Positions 46,419-58,657 of a DNA stretch of 58,657 nucleotides are shown here, piece after piece (position 1 is the first letter of the stretch; the number at the start of each line of letters is the position of its first letter). Origin of the DNA: Hoeflea sp. (GTDB lineage: Bacteria; Pseudomonadota; Alphaproteobacteria; Rhizobiales; Rhizobiaceae). The stretch is from assembly GCF_030682515.1 (NCBI RefSeq), contig NZ_JAUXOD010000104.1:1-58657 (forward strand), written 5' to 3'. The position numbers and the translations under genes were made by a program. Under the pieces are notes generated by a model, which saw nothing but the letters and a program-made list of their open reading frames with translations, was not told the DNA's origin and did not search any database.

Positions 46419-46866
46419 GAGCGCCATGTTCGACTATTTTCGGCTTTTCAACGAGATCGGGATAATCGAGCAGTTGTCACGCACCCTTCTTGAAGCCCGG
46501 TTGCCGCCGGGCTTCGTGTTGGCGCAGTTTTCAGTCTTGAACCATCTGGTGCGGGTAGGAGATGGACGCACACCCGTCGCGATGGCGCAGGCGTTTCAGG
46601 TTCCCAAAACATCGATGACCCACTCATTGGCCGTGCTGGAACGCGGGGGCCTGATTGAGATCCGCAAGAACCCGAAGGATGGTCGGTCCAAACTGGTTTA
46701 CATCACCGATGCAGGGCAAAAGTTCCGGCAGGACGCAATCAACTCCCTTGCTCCGGACCTCGCGCGGATTGCCTCCGCCTTTCCTCCCGAGCACGTGGCG
46801 CGCATCCTTCCTGACCTGGAAGCGTTGCGAAAATTCCTCGACACCGACCGTGACGCGTCGATCTAA
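46411..46866 (+). CDS. MarR family transcriptional regulator
   Basis: A 151-residue winged-helix regulator: AQFSVLNHLVRVGDGRTPVAMAQAFQVPKTSMTHSLAVLERGGLIEIRKNPKDGRSKLVYITDAG. Its start overlaps the nitroreductase stop by 8 bases (46411-46418), so both are made from one transcript. It most likely binds the doubled operator at 45221-45256 and represses both genes until an effector, perhaps a nitro or quinone compound, releases it. That ligand is a guess. Confidence 0.9.
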   Translation: MSESAMFDYFRLFNEIGIIEQLSRTLLEARLPPGFVLAQFSVLNHLVRVGDGRTPVAMAQAFQVPKTSMTHSLAVLERGGLIEIRKNPKDGRSKLVYITDAGQKFRQDAINSLAPDLARIASAFPPEHVARILPDLEALRKFLDTDRDASI

Positions 46867-46888
46867 CCATTGAGCGAACTCTGAATAT

Positions 46889-46920
46889 AAAAAGCCCCCG
46901 GATTTCCCAATCCGGGGGCT
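46889..46920. terminator. Bidirectional terminator between MarR and pnp
   Basis: GCCCCCGGATT (46894-46904) and AATCCGGGGGC (46909-46919) form an exact 11-base stem with a 4-base loop. On the minus strand it is followed by TTTTT, giving a strong terminator for pnp. On the plus strand the T-run is weaker (TTCTCTC). Confidence 0.88.
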
Positions 46921-46975
46921 TCTCTCATTCCGTGAGCCTCAGGCGGTCTCCCGCCCTCAGTCTTCGTATCGGGGC

Positions 46976-49099
<2,124 letters not shown>

Positions 49100-49436
49100 G
49101 TCTTGTCCTTCGTGTGCGGACATCTGAGCCCGGCCGGTTTCGGCCGCGCGCGGGATGTCCTCGTTGTTTCGAGCGCATCTCGGGCAAGACAGCGGGAGGC
49201 TTTGGAGGCCGCTCCAAGGAGGCGGCGAAAGCATCCGGCAATCCTGCCCCATGACGGGCCATTCAAAATGTCCGGAACCGGATGACCCGGTCCATCGGAC
49301 GGTGCTGGCGCGAGAGCCAGGCCCCTTTCGGCCTGGCGGCGTGCGCCTGAACGCCACGGCCCCCGGATGACTTCGTGCGGGGACCGGAGAAAGTCTGCGG
49401 CGGACGGAGCGCGAGCCCCGCCCGCCGGCAAGCCGT
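49100..49436 (-). other. rpsO-pnp intergenic leader with hairpin
   Basis: About 337 non-coding bases. The clearest structure is an exact 8-base hairpin, GCCAGGCC (49316-49323), loop CCTTTC, GGCCTGGC (49330-49337). In E. coli the corresponding region is cleaved by RNase III in the control of pnp; a similar role here is inferred only from position. The short frames do not resemble genes. Confidence 0.5.
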
Positions 49437-49706
49437 TTAGCGGCGGATGCCCAGGCGGGCGATCAGCGCGGCGTAGCGCGCCTCGTCCTTGCGCTTGACA
49501 TAGTCAAGCAGCGAACGGCGCGTGGACACCATCTTCAACAGCCCGCGGCGTGAATGGTTGTCCTTCTTGTGGTCCTTGAAGTGGCCGGTCAGATTGTTGA
49601 TCCGTTCGGTCAGAATGGCCACCTGGACTTCCGGCGAACCGGTGTCGTCTTCCTTGATGGCATATTCCTTCAGCAGCGCAGCCTTGCGCTCGGCAGTGAT
49701 CGACAT
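49437..49706 (-). CDS. rpsO: 30S ribosomal protein S15
   Basis: An 89-residue primary 16S rRNA-binding protein: [63 protein letters not shown] and [10 protein letters not shown]. Length and motifs are standard. AAAGGAT lies upstream of ATG 49706. It belongs to the minus-strand translation cluster, upstream of pnp. Confidence 0.97.
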   Translation of the reverse strand: MSITAERKAALLKEYAIKEDDTGSPEVQVAILTERINNLTGHFKDHKKDNHSRRGLLKMVSTRRSLLDYVKRKDEARYAALIARLGIRR

Positions 49707-49903
49707 CGTGAAATCCTTTCGATCTGGATGGAAATGGCGCCCGCTGCCGGGATGTCGTCCAGCAGGGGCCTCGAATGTCAGGCCGGCGAAACCGGCGATA
49801 ACGGCTGGGCTATAGGCCAATTCCGCCCGAAATGAAAGGAATTTCTGCCGGGCCGCCCGGGCTCGTGCCCGGCGGTTCCCGGCCTGATCCGACAGCCGGC
49901 GTT

Positions 49904-50242
49904 TCAGCAGCCGCGCTTGACATAGGCGTCGGGCACGGCCTCGACCCAGGCGACCGAGCCCGCTTCATCCTTCGAGGCGTAGGGACCGTCGGCGACACAG
50001 TAGAACCCGGGCCGGAAGCCGCCCACCTTGGAGGTGTCGAGCACCTGGGAGCCGGCGCCGCCGCCCACGCCGGGGCCGCCGAGCTGCTGCAGCGTACGGC
50101 GGGCCGCCTCCAGGTTTTTTGAGCAGCCCAGGATGATGTACCAGCCGCATCCGGAGGCGTCGTAGCCGGGCGTCTGCGCCGGGGCGGAGACGGCGCCGCC
50201 GAGCAGGGCGGCCGCGGCGATGGCAAGGCAGGCGGTTTTCAT
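49904..50242 (-). CDS. Small secreted hypothetical protein
   Basis: A 112-residue protein with a signal peptide ([23 protein letters not shown]). The mature part has four cysteines ([27 protein letters not shown]), which could form two disulfides. [21 protein letters not shown] resembles a SPOR-type fold that binds peptidoglycan, but this is tentative. It stands alone between rpsO and the divergent ChaC-like gene. I do not recognise a named family. Confidence 0.65.
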   Translation of the reverse strand: MKTACLAIAAAALLGGAVSAPAQTPGYDASGCGWYIILGCSKNLEAARRTLQQLGGPGVGGGAGSQVLDTSKVGGFRPGFYCVADGPYASKDEAGSVAWVEAVPDAYVKRGC

Positions 50243-50374
50243 GGACGATCCCCCGGTTTCCGGCAAATTGCCCGAATCCGGCGGTCGAGGCAAGACGATG
50301 CGGCTCTTGACAGACAGGCCGCGATCGTTCGAGCTTGCCGGGCCCTTGAACCTCAACCTGGAGGAAAGACCGCC

Positions 50375-51100
50375 ATGACCGGGAGCAGACGACCGCGGCT
50401 GACCCGGCGCCATGTCGACCTCGTCCATCGCCCGGTCGAAGACCCCGGCCCCAAGCTCCTGCCCGGGTTCCGCGCGGCAACGGAGGCGGATTTCGCGGAT
50501 GCCGTCGACGGCATGCTGGCCAGCTGTCCGGGCGAGGATTTCTGGCTGTTCGGCTATGGCTCGCTGATCTGGAACCCGGAAACGGCGTTTGAGGAGAAGC
50601 GGCTGGCCAGAGCGATGGGCTGGCATCGTCGGTTCTGCCTCGGGCCCGACTACCGCTATCGCGGTAGCCATGACAGGCCGGGGCTGATGATGGCGCTCGA
50701 TCGCGGCGGCCAGTGCACCGGCATGGCCTACCGGCTGCCCAAGGAGGGGCTTGAGCCGGAGCTGCACCGGCTGATCCGCCGCGAGCTCAGCCAGTTGCCC
50801 TCGGCGTTCCCCTGGCGCTGGATCAGTGTCCGTACAGAGCAGGGGCCGCTCAGGGCGCTGACATTTGCGATGGACCGAAAGAGCCCGCGCTACGTGGCCG
50901 GATTGCCGGATGAGGAGATCGCCGCCATCCTGGCGAGCGCCTGCGGCTTTCGCGGCTCGATGGCGGAGTATCTGTTCTCGACCGTCACCATGCTCGAAAG
51001 CCTCGGCATCCACGACCGCAATCTGTGGCGGCTGCAGGCGCTGGTGGCCGAGCGGATCGAAGCCGGGTGCGGGTCGGAGCCGCGCGCAGGCGACCGCTGA
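50375..51100 (+). CDS. ChaC-like gamma-glutamylcyclotransferase
   Basis: A 241-residue protein. The ChaC signature is FGYGSLIWNPE (60s), followed by GWHRRFCLGPDYRYRGSHDRPGLMMALDRGGQCTGMAYRLP and a later FRGSMAEYLFSTVTMLESLGIHD. ChaC enzymes cleave glutathione to 5-oxoproline and Cys-Gly. It has a GGAGGAAAG site upstream. It is the only plus-strand gene in a stretch of minus-strand translation genes and abuts the truB stop with no gap (51100/51101). Confidence 0.88.
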   Translation: MTGSRRPRLTRRHVDLVHRPVEDPGPKLLPGFRAATEADFADAVDGMLASCPGEDFWLFGYGSLIWNPETAFEEKRLARAMGWHRRFCLGPDYRYRGSHDRPGLMMALDRGGQCTGMAYRLPKEGLEPELHRLIRRELSQLPSAFPWRWISVRTEQGPLRALTFAMDRKSPRYVAGLPDEEIAAILASACGFRGSMAEYLFSTVTMLESLGIHDRNLWRLQALVAERIEAGCGSEPRAGDR

Positions 51101-52036
51101 TCAGGCCTTGAACACCCGGCGCGGGCGGAATTCGCCTTCGGCGACCTCGCCGATGGCGAGCAGCGCGCCGCGGACAAAGGCGCAGGCGTCGTCGGTGGCG
51201 ACCGGGGCGTCGCGCCCCCTGAGGATGATGGGATTGCCCATGCGGATGCGGTGGGCCTGGTCCTCGCTCACGTCGATGCGCGGCAGCATGCCGAGCGCCT
51301 CGCCGGCCGGCACCAGAAAGGCATCGAGGGCTGCCAGGCGCTCGGCCTCGTCCTCGATCTGTTCGAGCGCGATCAGGTCGGCGAGCGGCACCATGGCGTC
51401 TTCGGAGAAAGGCGCGACCATGGTGCGGCGCAGGCCCGAGACATGGCCGAAACAGCCAAGCTCGCGGCCGAAATCGCGCGCCAGCGCGCGCACATAGGTG
51501 CCCTTGCCGCATTCGACCTCGAACACGGCGTGATCGGCGTCGGGGCAGCCCAGAAGCGTGATGCGGTGGATCGTGACCTCGCGGGGCGGGATCTCCACCA
51601 CCTCGCCGTCGCGCGCCATGTCATAGGCGCGTTCGCCGGCGATCTTGACGGCCGAAAACGCCGGCGGCACCTGTTCGATCACGCCTGTGTAGGACGGCAG
51701 GATCGCCTCGATGGCGGCGCGGTCGGGACGCGTGTCCGAGGCTCGCGTGACGGTGCCTTCGAGGTCGTCGGTGTTGCGCTCCTGCCCCCAGGCCACGGTG
51801 AATTCATAGACCTTGCGGCCGTCCATCACATAGGGAACGGTCTTGGTGGCGTCGCCGAGCGCGATCGGCAGCATGCCCGAGGCCAGCGGATCGAGCGTTC
51901 CGGCATGGCCTGCCTTGTCCGCCTTGAACAGCCACTTGATCTTGGAGACCGCCTCGGTGGAGCCCAAATCCCACGGCTTGTCCAGCACCAGCCAGCCGGA
52001 AACGGGCCGGCCCTTGTTCTTGCCGCGGCGGCCCAT
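51101..52036 (-). CDS. truB: tRNA pseudouridine(55) synthase
   Basis: A 311-residue enzyme that makes pseudouridine-55 in the T-arm of tRNAs. The catalytic aspartate is D49 in [12 protein letters not shown], with [14 protein letters not shown] before it. [20 protein letters not shown] and [19 protein letters not shown] are conserved. It starts one base after the stop of the 152-residue unknown gene, in the rbfA-truB run. Confidence 0.95.
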   Translation of the reverse strand: MGRRGKNKGRPVSGWLVLDKPWDLGSTEAVSKIKWLFKADKAGHAGTLDPLASGMLPIALGDATKTVPYVMDGRKVYEFTVAWGQERNTDDLEGTVTRASDTRPDRAAIEAILPSYTGVIEQVPPAFSAVKIAGERAYDMARDGEVVEIPPREVTIHRITLLGCPDADHAVFEVECGKGTYVRALARDFGRELGCFGHVSGLRRTMVAPFSEDAMVPLADLIALEQIEDEAERLAALDAFLVPAGEALGMLPRIDVSEDQAHRIRMGNPIILRGRDAPVATDDACAFVRGALLAIGEVAEGEFRPRRVFKA

Positions 52037-52037
52037 G

Positions 52038-52496
52038 TCAGTATCCCGGCTTCTTGCGGAACGTTGCGGCGGATCTGGCGACGCTGCCTTCCGGCATCAA
52101 CTGCGACGGGCCCTTCTCGAAATCGAGCGCATAGAGGCGCTTGGCGACCAGATAGCCGGCCGCGACCGTGCCGCCATTCTCCGCCCGGTAGAGATTTCCG
52201 AGCTTCTTGACGATCTGCGGTTCGATGACGGCCAGGGGAGGCATGCCGCTGCCGGCAGCGCCGAGAAGCGCTGCTTCATTGGCGGGAGCGTTGACGATCA
52301 CCTCGATGGCGCGCAGTTCCGCGTCGCCATGGGACATTTCCTTCTTGCGGGCATAGGGCAGGCCGCTGTCGACGATCATTTCGACGATGAACACGGCGTC
52401 GTCATTGTCCACGGTGCGCATGCAATTGGCATAGAGTGTCGCGCGGGCGTCGGTGGACATGGCGGCGATTTTTTCGGGCGTTACAAGCGTCGCCAT
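52038..52496 (-). CDS. Conserved-looking hypothetical protein between rbfA and truB
   Basis: A 152-residue soluble protein. The N-terminus [28 protein letters not shown] is helical and the middle contains [31 protein letters not shown] see no enzyme motif or signal peptide and I do not recognise a family. The ATG at 52496 directly follows the rbfA stop (TGA, one base, ATG), with GGGGAGAAG upstream, and its stop is one base before truB. It is thus embedded between two ribosome- and RNA-maturation genes and is certainly co-transcribed; a related role is possible but unsupported. Confidence 0.75.
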   Translation of the reverse strand: MATLVTPEKIAAMSTDARATLYANCMRTVDNDDAVFIVEMIVDSGLPYARKKEMSHGDAELRAIEVIVNAPANEAALLGAAGSGMPPLAVIEPQIVKKLGNLYRAENGGTVAAGYLVAKRLYALDFEKGPSQLMPEGSVARSAATFRKKPGY

Positions 52497-52497
52497 C

Positions 52498-52941
52498 TCA
52501 CTTCTCCCCGTCTGGGCTGGAGGGCGCATCCGCGTCCGGATCGACGGGATCTGAATGGCCCAGATCGCGGGCGACCTCGGGCGATTTCAGCAGCTGGTCG
52601 ATATGCTGGTAGTTGGCGAAGCTGGTGTCGTCGCGGAAGCGCAGTTCCGGAATGACACGCATCTGCCTCAGATCCGGCGAGACCCGGCCGCGGATGAAGC
52701 GGGCGTTCTTGTTGAGCGCCGCAATCGTTGCCGTGTGATCCTCGACGCCGAGCGGCGTGACATAGGCAGTGGCCACCGTCAGGTCCGGCGACATGCGCAC
52801 TTCCGTCACCGAGATCAGCGTGTTGGACAGCACCGGATCGCGGATATCGCCGCGCTGCAGCGCCTGGGTGATGGCGGCGCGTACCTGCTCACCGACACGC
52901 AGCATGCGTTGTGAGGGGGCCGAGGAGGATGACTTGGTCAT
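52498..52941 (-). CDS. rbfA: 30S ribosome-binding factor A
   Basis: A 147-residue KH-fold protein needed for late 30S maturation and cold adaptation: [25 protein letters not shown], the central [21 protein letters not shown], and [28 protein letters not shown]. The acidic C-terminal tail ([17 protein letters not shown]) is variable in the family. It follows infB after an 89-base gap that holds a hairpin. Confidence 0.95.
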   Translation of the reverse strand: MTKSSSSAPSQRMLRVGEQVRAAITQALQRGDIRDPVLSNTLISVTEVRMSPDLTVATAYVTPLGVEDHTATIAALNKNARFIRGRVSPDLRQMRVIPELRFRDDTSFANYQHIDQLLKSPEVARDLGHSDPVDPDADAPSSPDGEK

Positions 52942-52997
52942 GAATTTCCAACCGAAATTGCGGGCGCAAGGGCCCGGACGCCACAGAGGGGCGAAAG

Positions 52998-53020
52998 ACC
53001 CGGCGCATCACGCGCCGGGT
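52998..53020 (-). terminator. Hairpin between infB and rbfA
   Basis: ACCCGGCGC (52998-53006) and GCGCCGGGT (53012-53020) are exact complements around the loop ATCAC, just after the infB stop. Only CTTTC follows on the minus strand, so it is at best an attenuator between infB and rbfA. Confidence 0.5.
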
Positions 53021-53030
53021 TATGGTCCGA

Positions 53031-55619
53031 TCAAAGCGTCCGTGTGACGTGTTCGACGCGGAAGCACTCGATGACGTCGCCGGCACGGATGTCTTCGTAG
53101 TTCTCGAATGCCATGCCGCATTCCTGGCCGCCGTGGACTTCGGCAACTTCGTCCTTGAAGCGCTTCAGCGTCTTGAGCTTGCCTTCGTGGACGACGACGT
53201 TGTCGCGGATCAGGCGGACGCCCGCACCGCGTTCGACCTTGCCCTCGGTGACACGGCAACCGGCGACCTTGCCGACCTTGGTGATGTTGAACACCTCGAG
53301 GATCTCGGCATTGCCGAGGAAGGTCTCGCGGCGTTCCGGCGACAGCATGCCCGACATCGCCGCCTTCACGTCATCCACCAGATCGTAGATGATGTTGTAG
53401 TAGCGGATCTCGACACCGTCGCGTTCGGCCGCATCGCGCGCCTGCTTGTTGGCGCGGACGTTGAAGCCGATGATGGCGGCGCCCGAAGCCTCGGCGAGCG
53501 AGATGTCGGACTCGGTGATGGCGCCCGCGCCCGAATGGATGATGCGGGTGCGCACCTCGTCGGTCGCCAGCTTGTCGATGGCGCCGGCGATGGCTTCGAT
53601 CGAGCCCTGCACGTCGCCTTTGATGAGCAGCGGGAATTCCCGGCTTCCGGTATCCTGGAGCTGGGTCATCATCTGCTCGAGCGAACCGCGTGTTCCGCTC
53701 TGGCGCGCGGCCGCCTTGTCGCGGGCAAGCCGCTGGCGGTATTCGGCGATTTCGCGGGCGCGGCTTTCATTCTCGACGACGGCGAAACGGTCGCCCGCCT
53801 GCGGCGTGCCCTGAAGGCCGAGGATCTCGACCGGGAAGGCCGGTCCGGCATCCTTGACCTGCTCGCCGCGGTCGTTGACCAGGGCGCGCACGCGGCCCCA
53901 CTGATCGCCGGCCACGAGGATATCGCCCGGCCGGAGCGTGCCGGTCTGGACCAGAACGGTGGCGACGGAGCCGCGGCCGCGATCAAGCTTTGCCTCGATC
54001 ACCACGCCTTCGGCGGTGCGGTCGCGATTGGCCTTGAGGTCGAGAAGTTCGGCCTGCAGCAGGATGGCGTCGAGCAGCTTGTCGAGATTGAGCTTCTTGG
54101 TGGCGGAGACCTCGACGTCGAGAACCTCGCCGCCCATGCTTTCAACGAAGACTTCATGCTGCAGCAGGTCGGTACGGACCTTCTGGGCATTGGCCGTGGG
54201 CTTGTCGATCTTGTTGATCGCCACGATGATCGGAACACCCGCCGCCTTGGCATGGTTGATCGATTCGATCGTCTGCGGCATCACGGCGTCGTCAGCCGCC
54301 ACCACCAGGATGGCGATGTCGGTGGCCTGGGCGCCGCGGGCACGCATGGCGGTGAACGCCGCGTGGCCTGGGGTGTCGATGAAGGTGATCAGCTGGCCGT
54401 TCTTCTCGACCTGGTATGCGCCGATATGCTGGGTGATGCCACCGGCCTCGCCGGAAACGACATTGGCGTCGCGGATGGCGTCGAGCAGCGAGGTCTTGCC
54501 ATGGTCGACGTGACCCATGATGGTGACCACGGGAGGCCGCGAGACCAGTTCGCCGTCGGCGTCGCCGACATTGAAAATGCCGAGCTCGACGTCGGATTCC
54601 GACACGCGGCGAACCGTGTGGCCGAATTCGCCGGCGATCAGTTCAGCCAGATCGGCGTCGATGACGTCGCCCGGCTTCATCATCTGGCCTTCCTTCATCA
54701 GGTACTTGATCACATCCACAGACCGTTCGGCCATGCGCTGCGAGAGTTCCTGGATGGTGATGGTCTCGGGCAGCTGAACTTCGCGGGCGATCTTCTCGCG
54801 CGGTTCCTGCATCATCGAGCGGCGCATCTTTTCCTGGCGGCGGCGCATGGCCGACAGGGAGCGGCCGCGGGCATTGCCGTCGTCGCTCAATGCAGCATTC
54901 AGGGTCAGCTTGCCGCGGCGGCGGTCATCTTCGGCCTTGGGGCGCGTGGGCTTGGGCGTCTCGGGGCGGACCACCTTGGCGCCGGGACGAGCCGGAGCAC
55001 CGGGGCGCGCAGGCGCCTCGACCTCGTTCTCGCGGCGGCGGCCGCGGACAGGCTCCTCGACGGACGGCACAATGAGCGCCTCGGGCGGCGCAGCGAGGGC
55101 AGCCTCTTCGGCGACGATCGCCTCGGCTGCATCTTCCTTGGCCTTCTGCTTGTCTTCTTCGGCCTTGATGCGGGCTGCCTCGGCCTCCTCGATGGCGCGG
55201 CGCGCATCTTCCTCGGCCTTGCGGATGGCCTCTTCCTCGGCGCGCTTCTTGTCTTCGACATCGCGCACGCGGCTGTCCTGCAGGGCGCGGCGGCGGGCTT
55301 CGACTTCGCTGGCCGACAGACGGTTGAGGACCGCGCCGCGCGGCGGCGCCGTGGGTGCAGGCGCGCGCGGCGGCGGGGCCACCGGTTCCTTGGGCTTTTC
55401 AGCGACGGGCGCAGGGCGCGGCTTGAAAGTCACCGGCGGCGCCTGGTTCTCGTCCTCGGGACGGGTGACGCGACGCTTGCGCGTCTCCACCACCACGGCC
55501 TTGGTCCGGCCGCGGCCCATCTCCTGGCGCACCATCCCCTGCTCAACGGAGGGCCGTTTCAGCGAGAAGGTCTTCTTGCCGGGTACACTGATCGTCTTGT
55601 CGTCGTTGCTGTCGCTCAT
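53031..55619 (-). CDS. infB: Translation initiation factor IF-2
   Basis: An 862-residue GTPase that brings fMet-tRNA to the 30S subunit. The N-terminal half (about 1-330) is a long charged, Pro/Ala/Glu-rich region with a helical stretch near 150-200 ([20 protein letters not shown]). It is followed by the G domain ([31 protein letters not shown]) and the C-terminal tRNA-binding domains. The ATG at 55619 ([23 protein letters not shown]) is the usual alphaproteobacterial start; the extension to 55751 is not conserved. Confidence 0.96.
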   Translation of the reverse strand: MSDSNDDKTISVPGKKTFSLKRPSVEQGMVRQEMGRGRTKAVVVETRKRRVTRPEDENQAPPVTFKPRPAPVAEKPKEPVAPPPRAPAPTAPPRGAVLNRLSASEVEARRRALQDSRVRDVEDKKRAEEEAIRKAEEDARRAIEEAEAARIKAEEDKQKAKEDAAEAIVAEEAALAAPPEALIVPSVEEPVRGRRRENEVEAPARPGAPARPGAKVVRPETPKPTRPKAEDDRRRGKLTLNAALSDDGNARGRSLSAMRRRQEKMRRSMMQEPREKIAREVQLPETITIQELSQRMAERSVDVIKYLMKEGQMMKPGDVIDADLAELIAGEFGHTVRRVSESDVELGIFNVGDADGELVSRPPVVTIMGHVDHGKTSLLDAIRDANVVSGEAGGITQHIGAYQVEKNGQLITFIDTPGHAAFTAMRARGAQATDIAILVVAADDAVMPQTIESINHAKAAGVPIIVAINKIDKPTANAQKVRTDLLQHEVFVESMGGEVLDVEVSATKKLNLDKLLDAILLQAELLDLKANRDRTAEGVVIEAKLDRGRGSVATVLVQTGTLRPGDILVAGDQWGRVRALVNDRGEQVKDAGPAFPVEILGLQGTPQAGDRFAVVENESRAREIAEYRQRLARDKAAARQSGTRGSLEQMMTQLQDTGSREFPLLIKGDVQGSIEAIAGAIDKLATDEVRTRIIHSGAGAITESDISLAEASGAAIIGFNVRANKQARDAAERDGVEIRYYNIIYDLVDDVKAAMSGMLSPERRETFLGNAEILEVFNITKVGKVAGCRVTEGKVERGAGVRLIRDNVVVHEGKLKTLKRFKDEVAEVHGGQECGMAFENYEDIRAGDVIECFRVEHVTRTL

Positions 55620-55710
55620 TCCGTATCCGTTCCGCGGGAAACCGCATCGCGCCCGTGCGCGTCGGCTTCTTGATCGATTGCACCCGGGCGAAGCGCCCGG
55701 AAGCCCGTCT

Positions 55711-56337
55711 TCAGTCCGGTCCCGCTTCGGGACCGTTCCTGTAGCGCGCAAGCATCTTTGCGCGCTTCACTACACCCTCACCGGCCTGCCCTGCAAGCGC
55801 GGCAGCATGGATAAAAGCGCCTTCGCCCATGGCGAGCGCCAATTCTTCGGCTGAAAACAGCCGAAACACCGGTATCTCCGCCGCCTTGACACCCATCGCC
55901 CGGGCCGTGTTGGCCTGCCTGAGCTTGCGCACGCCATCATCGGCCGCGTCCGTCGCATGCATCAGCGCGATGGCCGAGCCCGAGCGCACCGCATCCTCGA
56001 CCTTGCCGGACCCGGTGATGAACTGGCCCGACTTGCGGGCCATGTTGATCATCCCGAACAGGCTGTCGCACAACAGCCGGTCGACCACCTGGCCCAGATC
56101 CGGGTCCGTGGTCACGTCGACCTTGAGCGCCCGGCCGAACAGCTTGCGCTTGACCGCCTGGTCCACCATCGCCCGCTCCGCCGTCACCCAGCAGCCGCGC
56201 CCCGGCAGGGCCTGGCGCAGATCCGGAACGATAGCGCCATCCGGCCCCGCGACAAAACGGATCAATCCGTCCGGCTGGCCGCGGTCGCGCGTCACAATGC
56301 ACATTCGGTCGTTCACGGGCTCGATCCTGACCTTCAC
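55711..56337 (-). CDS. YlxR-type RNA-binding protein (DUF448) with L7Ae-like domain
   Basis: The protein has 208 residues. The first ~75 are DUF448 (YlxR): [24 protein letters not shown] and [24 protein letters not shown]. The rest resembles an L7Ae/L30e fold: [41 protein letters not shown]. Such fusions occur between nusA and infB in alphaproteobacteria and are thought to bind RNA; the exact role is not settled. It is 26 bases after nusA and 91 bases before infB. Confidence 0.92.
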   Translation of the reverse strand: MKVRIEPVNDRMCIVTRDRGQPDGLIRFVAGPDGAIVPDLRQALPGRGCWVTAERAMVDQAVKRKLFGRALKVDVTTDPDLGQVVDRLLCDSLFGMINMARKSGQFITGSGKVEDAVRSGSAIALMHATDAADDGVRKLRQANTARAMGVKAAEIPVFRLFSAEELALAMGEGAFIHAAALAGQAGEGVVKRAKMLARYRNGPEAGPD

Positions 56338-56363
56338 CGCAAAGCCTCCGGCGACGTCCGGCC

Positions 56364-57977
56364 TCAGGCCTCTTCGCCGTCCGCTTCGACTTCGGCGTCT
56401 TCGTCCTCGGCCTCTTCGACCAACAACTCGTCCTCGGTGATCCAGCCCATGGCCAGACGCGCCGAGAGGATCATCTGTTCCGCTTCCGTGCGGGTGACTT
56501 CAAGGCCGGTGAACAGGCCTTCGAAGCGCTTGGTTTCGCCGTCCTTGCGCTCCGACCAGCCGGTCAGGTCGTCGACGGCGCAGCCTGCGAAATCCTCGAG
56601 CGTCTTGATGCCGTCGCCGCCCAGCGCCACCATCATCGCCGTGGTCATGCCCGGAACGGTCCTGATTTCGTCCTCGACGCCCAGTTCCTTGCGCTTGGCG
56701 TCGAGCTCGGCCTCGAGCTTGTCGAGATATTCGCGCGCGCGGGTCTGAAGCTCCATCGCGGTCTCTTCGTCGAAGCCCTCGATCGCGGTGATTTCACCGA
56801 TCTCGACATAGGCCACTTCCTCGACCTGGCTGAAGCCTTCGGAGGCCAGAACCTGGCCGACCATCTCGTCGACATCGAGCGCTTCCATGAACAGGGCGGT
56901 GCGCTCGTTGAATTCCTTCTGGCGGCGCTGGCTTTCCTCTTCCTCGGTGAGAATGTCGATGTCCCATCCGGTCAGCTGCGAGGCAAGGCGCACGTTCTGG
57001 CCGCGGCGGCCGATGGCCAGCGACAGCTGCTCGTCAGGCACAACGACCTCGATCCGCTCGGCATCCTCGTCGAGCACGACCTTGGACACTTCGGCCGGCT
57101 GCAGCGCGTTGACGATGAAGCTGGCGGGCGACGGCGACCAGGGAATAATGTCGATCTTCTCGCCCTGCAGCTCGCCGACGACGGCCTGGACGCGGCTGCC
57201 GCGCATGCCGACGCAGGCGCCGACCGGATCAATGGAGGAATCGTTGGAGATGACGGCGATCTTGGCGCGGCTGCCCGGATCGCGGGCCACCGAGCGGATC
57301 TCGATGATGCCGTCATAAATTTCCGGCACTTCCATCGTGAACAGCTTGACCATGAACTGCGGATGGGTGCGCGACAGGAAAATCTGCGGACCGCGCTGCT
57401 CGCGGCGCACGTCATAGACATAGGCGCGGACCCGGTCGCCATAGCGGAAGGCTTCGCGCGGGATGGTCTCGTCGCGGCGGATGATGCCTTCGCCACGGCC
57501 GAGGTCGACGATGACGTTGCCGTATTCGACGCGCTTGACGGTGCCGTTGACGATCTCGCCGATGCGGTCCTTGAATTCATCGAACTGACGGTCGCGCTCG
57601 GCTTCGCGCACCTTCTGCACGATCACCTGCTTGGCCGACTGGGCGGCGATGCGGCCGAAATCCATCGGCGGCAGCGGATCGGCGATGAAATCGCCGAGCT
57701 GCGCATCGGGGTTGCGGTCGCGCGCCAGCATCAGCGGGATCTGGGTCGCATAGTCCTCGGCATGCTCCACGACTTCCAGCAGGCGCTGCAAACGGATCTC
57801 GCCGGTCTTGGCATTGATGTCGGCGCGGATGTTGGACTCCGATCCGTAGCGCGACCGCGCGGCCTTCTGGATCGCATCCGCCATGGCGGCGATGACGATC
57901 TCGCGGTCGATGGACTTCTCGCGCGCGACCGCGTCGGCGATCTGAAGAAGCTCAAGCCTGTTTGCACTGACTGCCAT
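56364..57977 (-). CDS. nusA: Transcription termination/antitermination protein NusA
   Basis: A 537-residue RNA polymerase-binding protein that controls pausing, termination and antitermination. An N-terminal domain ([21 protein letters not shown]) is followed by an S1 domain near 135-200 ([28 protein letters not shown]) and two KH domains ([23 protein letters not shown] and [22 protein letters not shown]). Acidic C-terminal repeats finish it. The ATG at 57977 is preferred to 57989, because GGAGACAGAC is a proper site only for it. Confidence 0.95.
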   Translation of the reverse strand: MAVSANRLELLQIADAVAREKSIDREIVIAAMADAIQKAARSRYGSESNIRADINAKTGEIRLQRLLEVVEHAEDYATQIPLMLARDRNPDAQLGDFIADPLPPMDFGRIAAQSAKQVIVQKVREAERDRQFDEFKDRIGEIVNGTVKRVEYGNVIVDLGRGEGIIRRDETIPREAFRYGDRVRAYVYDVRREQRGPQIFLSRTHPQFMVKLFTMEVPEIYDGIIEIRSVARDPGSRAKIAVISNDSSIDPVGACVGMRGSRVQAVVGELQGEKIDIIPWSPSPASFIVNALQPAEVSKVVLDEDAERIEVVVPDEQLSLAIGRRGQNVRLASQLTGWDIDILTEEEESQRRQKEFNERTALFMEALDVDEMVGQVLASEGFSQVEEVAYVEIGEITAIEGFDEETAMELQTRAREYLDKLEAELDAKRKELGVEDEIRTVPGMTTAMMVALGGDGIKTLEDFAGCAVDDLTGWSERKDGETKRFEGLFTGLEVTRTEAEQMILSARLAMGWITEDELLVEEAEDEDAEVEADGEEA

Positions 57978-58078
57978 GTCTGTCTCCATGTGTCGGCCCG
58001 CCTGGCGGACCTTGTCGGTTCTAGGCCCTTCGAGCGGGCCGGATCTTCAGCGTCCTGACGAACGCCTGCAATTTCGTC

Positions 58079-58657
58079 TCAGGCCGGATCCCCGGCTTCC
58101 TCCGTTCCGGAGGCCTCGTCATCATTGGCGGCAAGCGCTGCCTTTGCGGCCTTGTCGGCGCGAAGCGATTCGCGGATGAGCTCGTCTGTCAGCACCAGCT
58201 TGGCTTCGGCCAGCGCCGAGAACGGGATGACCGAAAGATTGTCTTCGCCATAGGCCGGCTGTTCTCGCTCTATGGAAAACCCGGTCTCCGTGACATTCCG
58301 AATGAAGCCGCGGAAGCGTTTGCGGCCGTTGATCAGAACCGAGGCATCGCAACGGGCGAGATGGCCTTCCCAGCGGACAAAATCGGATCTGCGCACCAGC
58401 GGCCGGTCAATGCCGGGCGACGATATTTCCAGATGATACGCCTTTTCCACCGGATCTTCCACATCCAGCACCGGGGAAACCGCGCGCGACACCGCTTCGC
58501 AATCCTCGACGCTCATGGTGCCGTCGTTGCGTTCGGCCATGATCTGCAGCGTATTGCCGTTCTGTCCGGACATGCGGACCCGCACCAGGCGCATGTCGAG
58601 CGCCTCGATCACCGGTTCGACGATTTCGGCAATGCGCGCGTCAACGCCGGTCTCGGT
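58079..58657 (-). CDS. rimP: Ribosome maturation factor RimP, 5' end cut by the window
   Basis: The visible part encodes 192 codons; the protein assists 30S assembly. The frame enters from the window edge as [21 protein letters not shown], then has MRLVRVRM, the [33 protein letters not shown] core and the conserved [18 protein letters not shown]. The C-terminal tail [25 protein letters not shown] is long and rhizobial in style. The start codon is beyond 58657. It leads the cluster rimP-nusA. Confidence 0.94.
   Translation of the reverse strand, partial: TETGVDARIAEIVEPVIEALDMRLVRVRMSGQNGNTLQIMAERNDGTMSVEDCEAVSRAVSPVLDVEDPVEKAYHLEISSPGIDRPLVRRSDFVRWEGHLARCDASVLINGRKRFRGFIRNVTETGFSIEREQPAYGEDNLSVIPFSALAEAKLVLTDELIRESLRADKAAKAALAANDDEASGTEEAGDPA

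Noticed and set aside
53022-55673. Open frame of 883 codons on the plus strand opposite infB
   Set aside because: Antisense shadow of infB; composition and lack of a ribosome site argue against a gene.

Overview
The window is high-GC DNA from an alphaproteobacterium, most likely of the order Hyphomicrobiales (Rhizobiales). Several rhizobial gene arrangements support this: rpsT followed by dnaA, the dnaN-recF-thiF/moeB-like run, mutM next to divergently transcribed ubiE-ubiB-coaBC, irr divergent from fabA-fabB-fabI, and the rimP-nusA-ylxR-infB-rbfA-truB-rpsO-pnp translation cluster. The genus cannot be fixed from sequence alone.

Positions 1-2240 are the right-hand end of an integrated genomic island. 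It holds a repeat-rich end that resembles an IS21-type element, a truncated MmeI-like DNA methyltransferase gene, and a large serine recombinase. The recombinase lies head-to-head with a comM (yifB) gene that has lost its first ~200 codons. The break falls just upstream of the ComM Walker A motif, so the island evidently integrated into comM. The other half of comM should lie at the far end of the island, outside this window.

Positions 3400-21850 are ordinary chromosome: cysK; a trans-3-hydroxy-L-proline dehydratase-type protein overlapping dut; prfC; a threonine/serine dehydratase; a small redox/membrane cluster (DUF305, glutaredoxin-MauE fusion); a MgtC/DUF4010 protein; a lipoprotein metallo-hydrolase; a zinc alcohol dehydrogenase; DUF1330 divergent from a LysR regulator; an HD-GYP protein; an XRE-cupin/GNAT/DMT operon; MarR; pirin; and Lrp. 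Positions 21840-29450 carry a class II amidotransferase, a long inverted-repeat element, a coaBC gene fused in frame to a FitA-like antitoxin, a second orphan FitA-like antitoxin, ubiB, ubiE, mutM and an enoyl-CoA hydratase.

Positions 29450-36500 hold replication genes (rpsT, dnaA, dnaN, recF), then a ThiF/MoeB-like protein and a D-2-hydroxyacid dehydrogenase. Positions 36780-45040 hold an SH3 protein, a Tat-exported 5'-nucleotidase, ilvD, irr and the unsaturated fatty acid cluster fabA-fabB-fabI. fabB carries an in-frame TAG codon at codon 150. Positions 45200-46870 are a nitroreductase-MarR pair behind a doubled operator, between two terminators. From 46976 to the end, the minus strand carries the transcription/translation cluster, interrupted by a ChaC-like gene and a small secreted protein; rimP runs off the window.

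The most notable items are the RHH antitoxin-CoaBC fusion with its nearby antitoxin relic, the amber codon in the otherwise intact fabB, the serine-recombinase island in comM, and four palindromic operator or element candidates.
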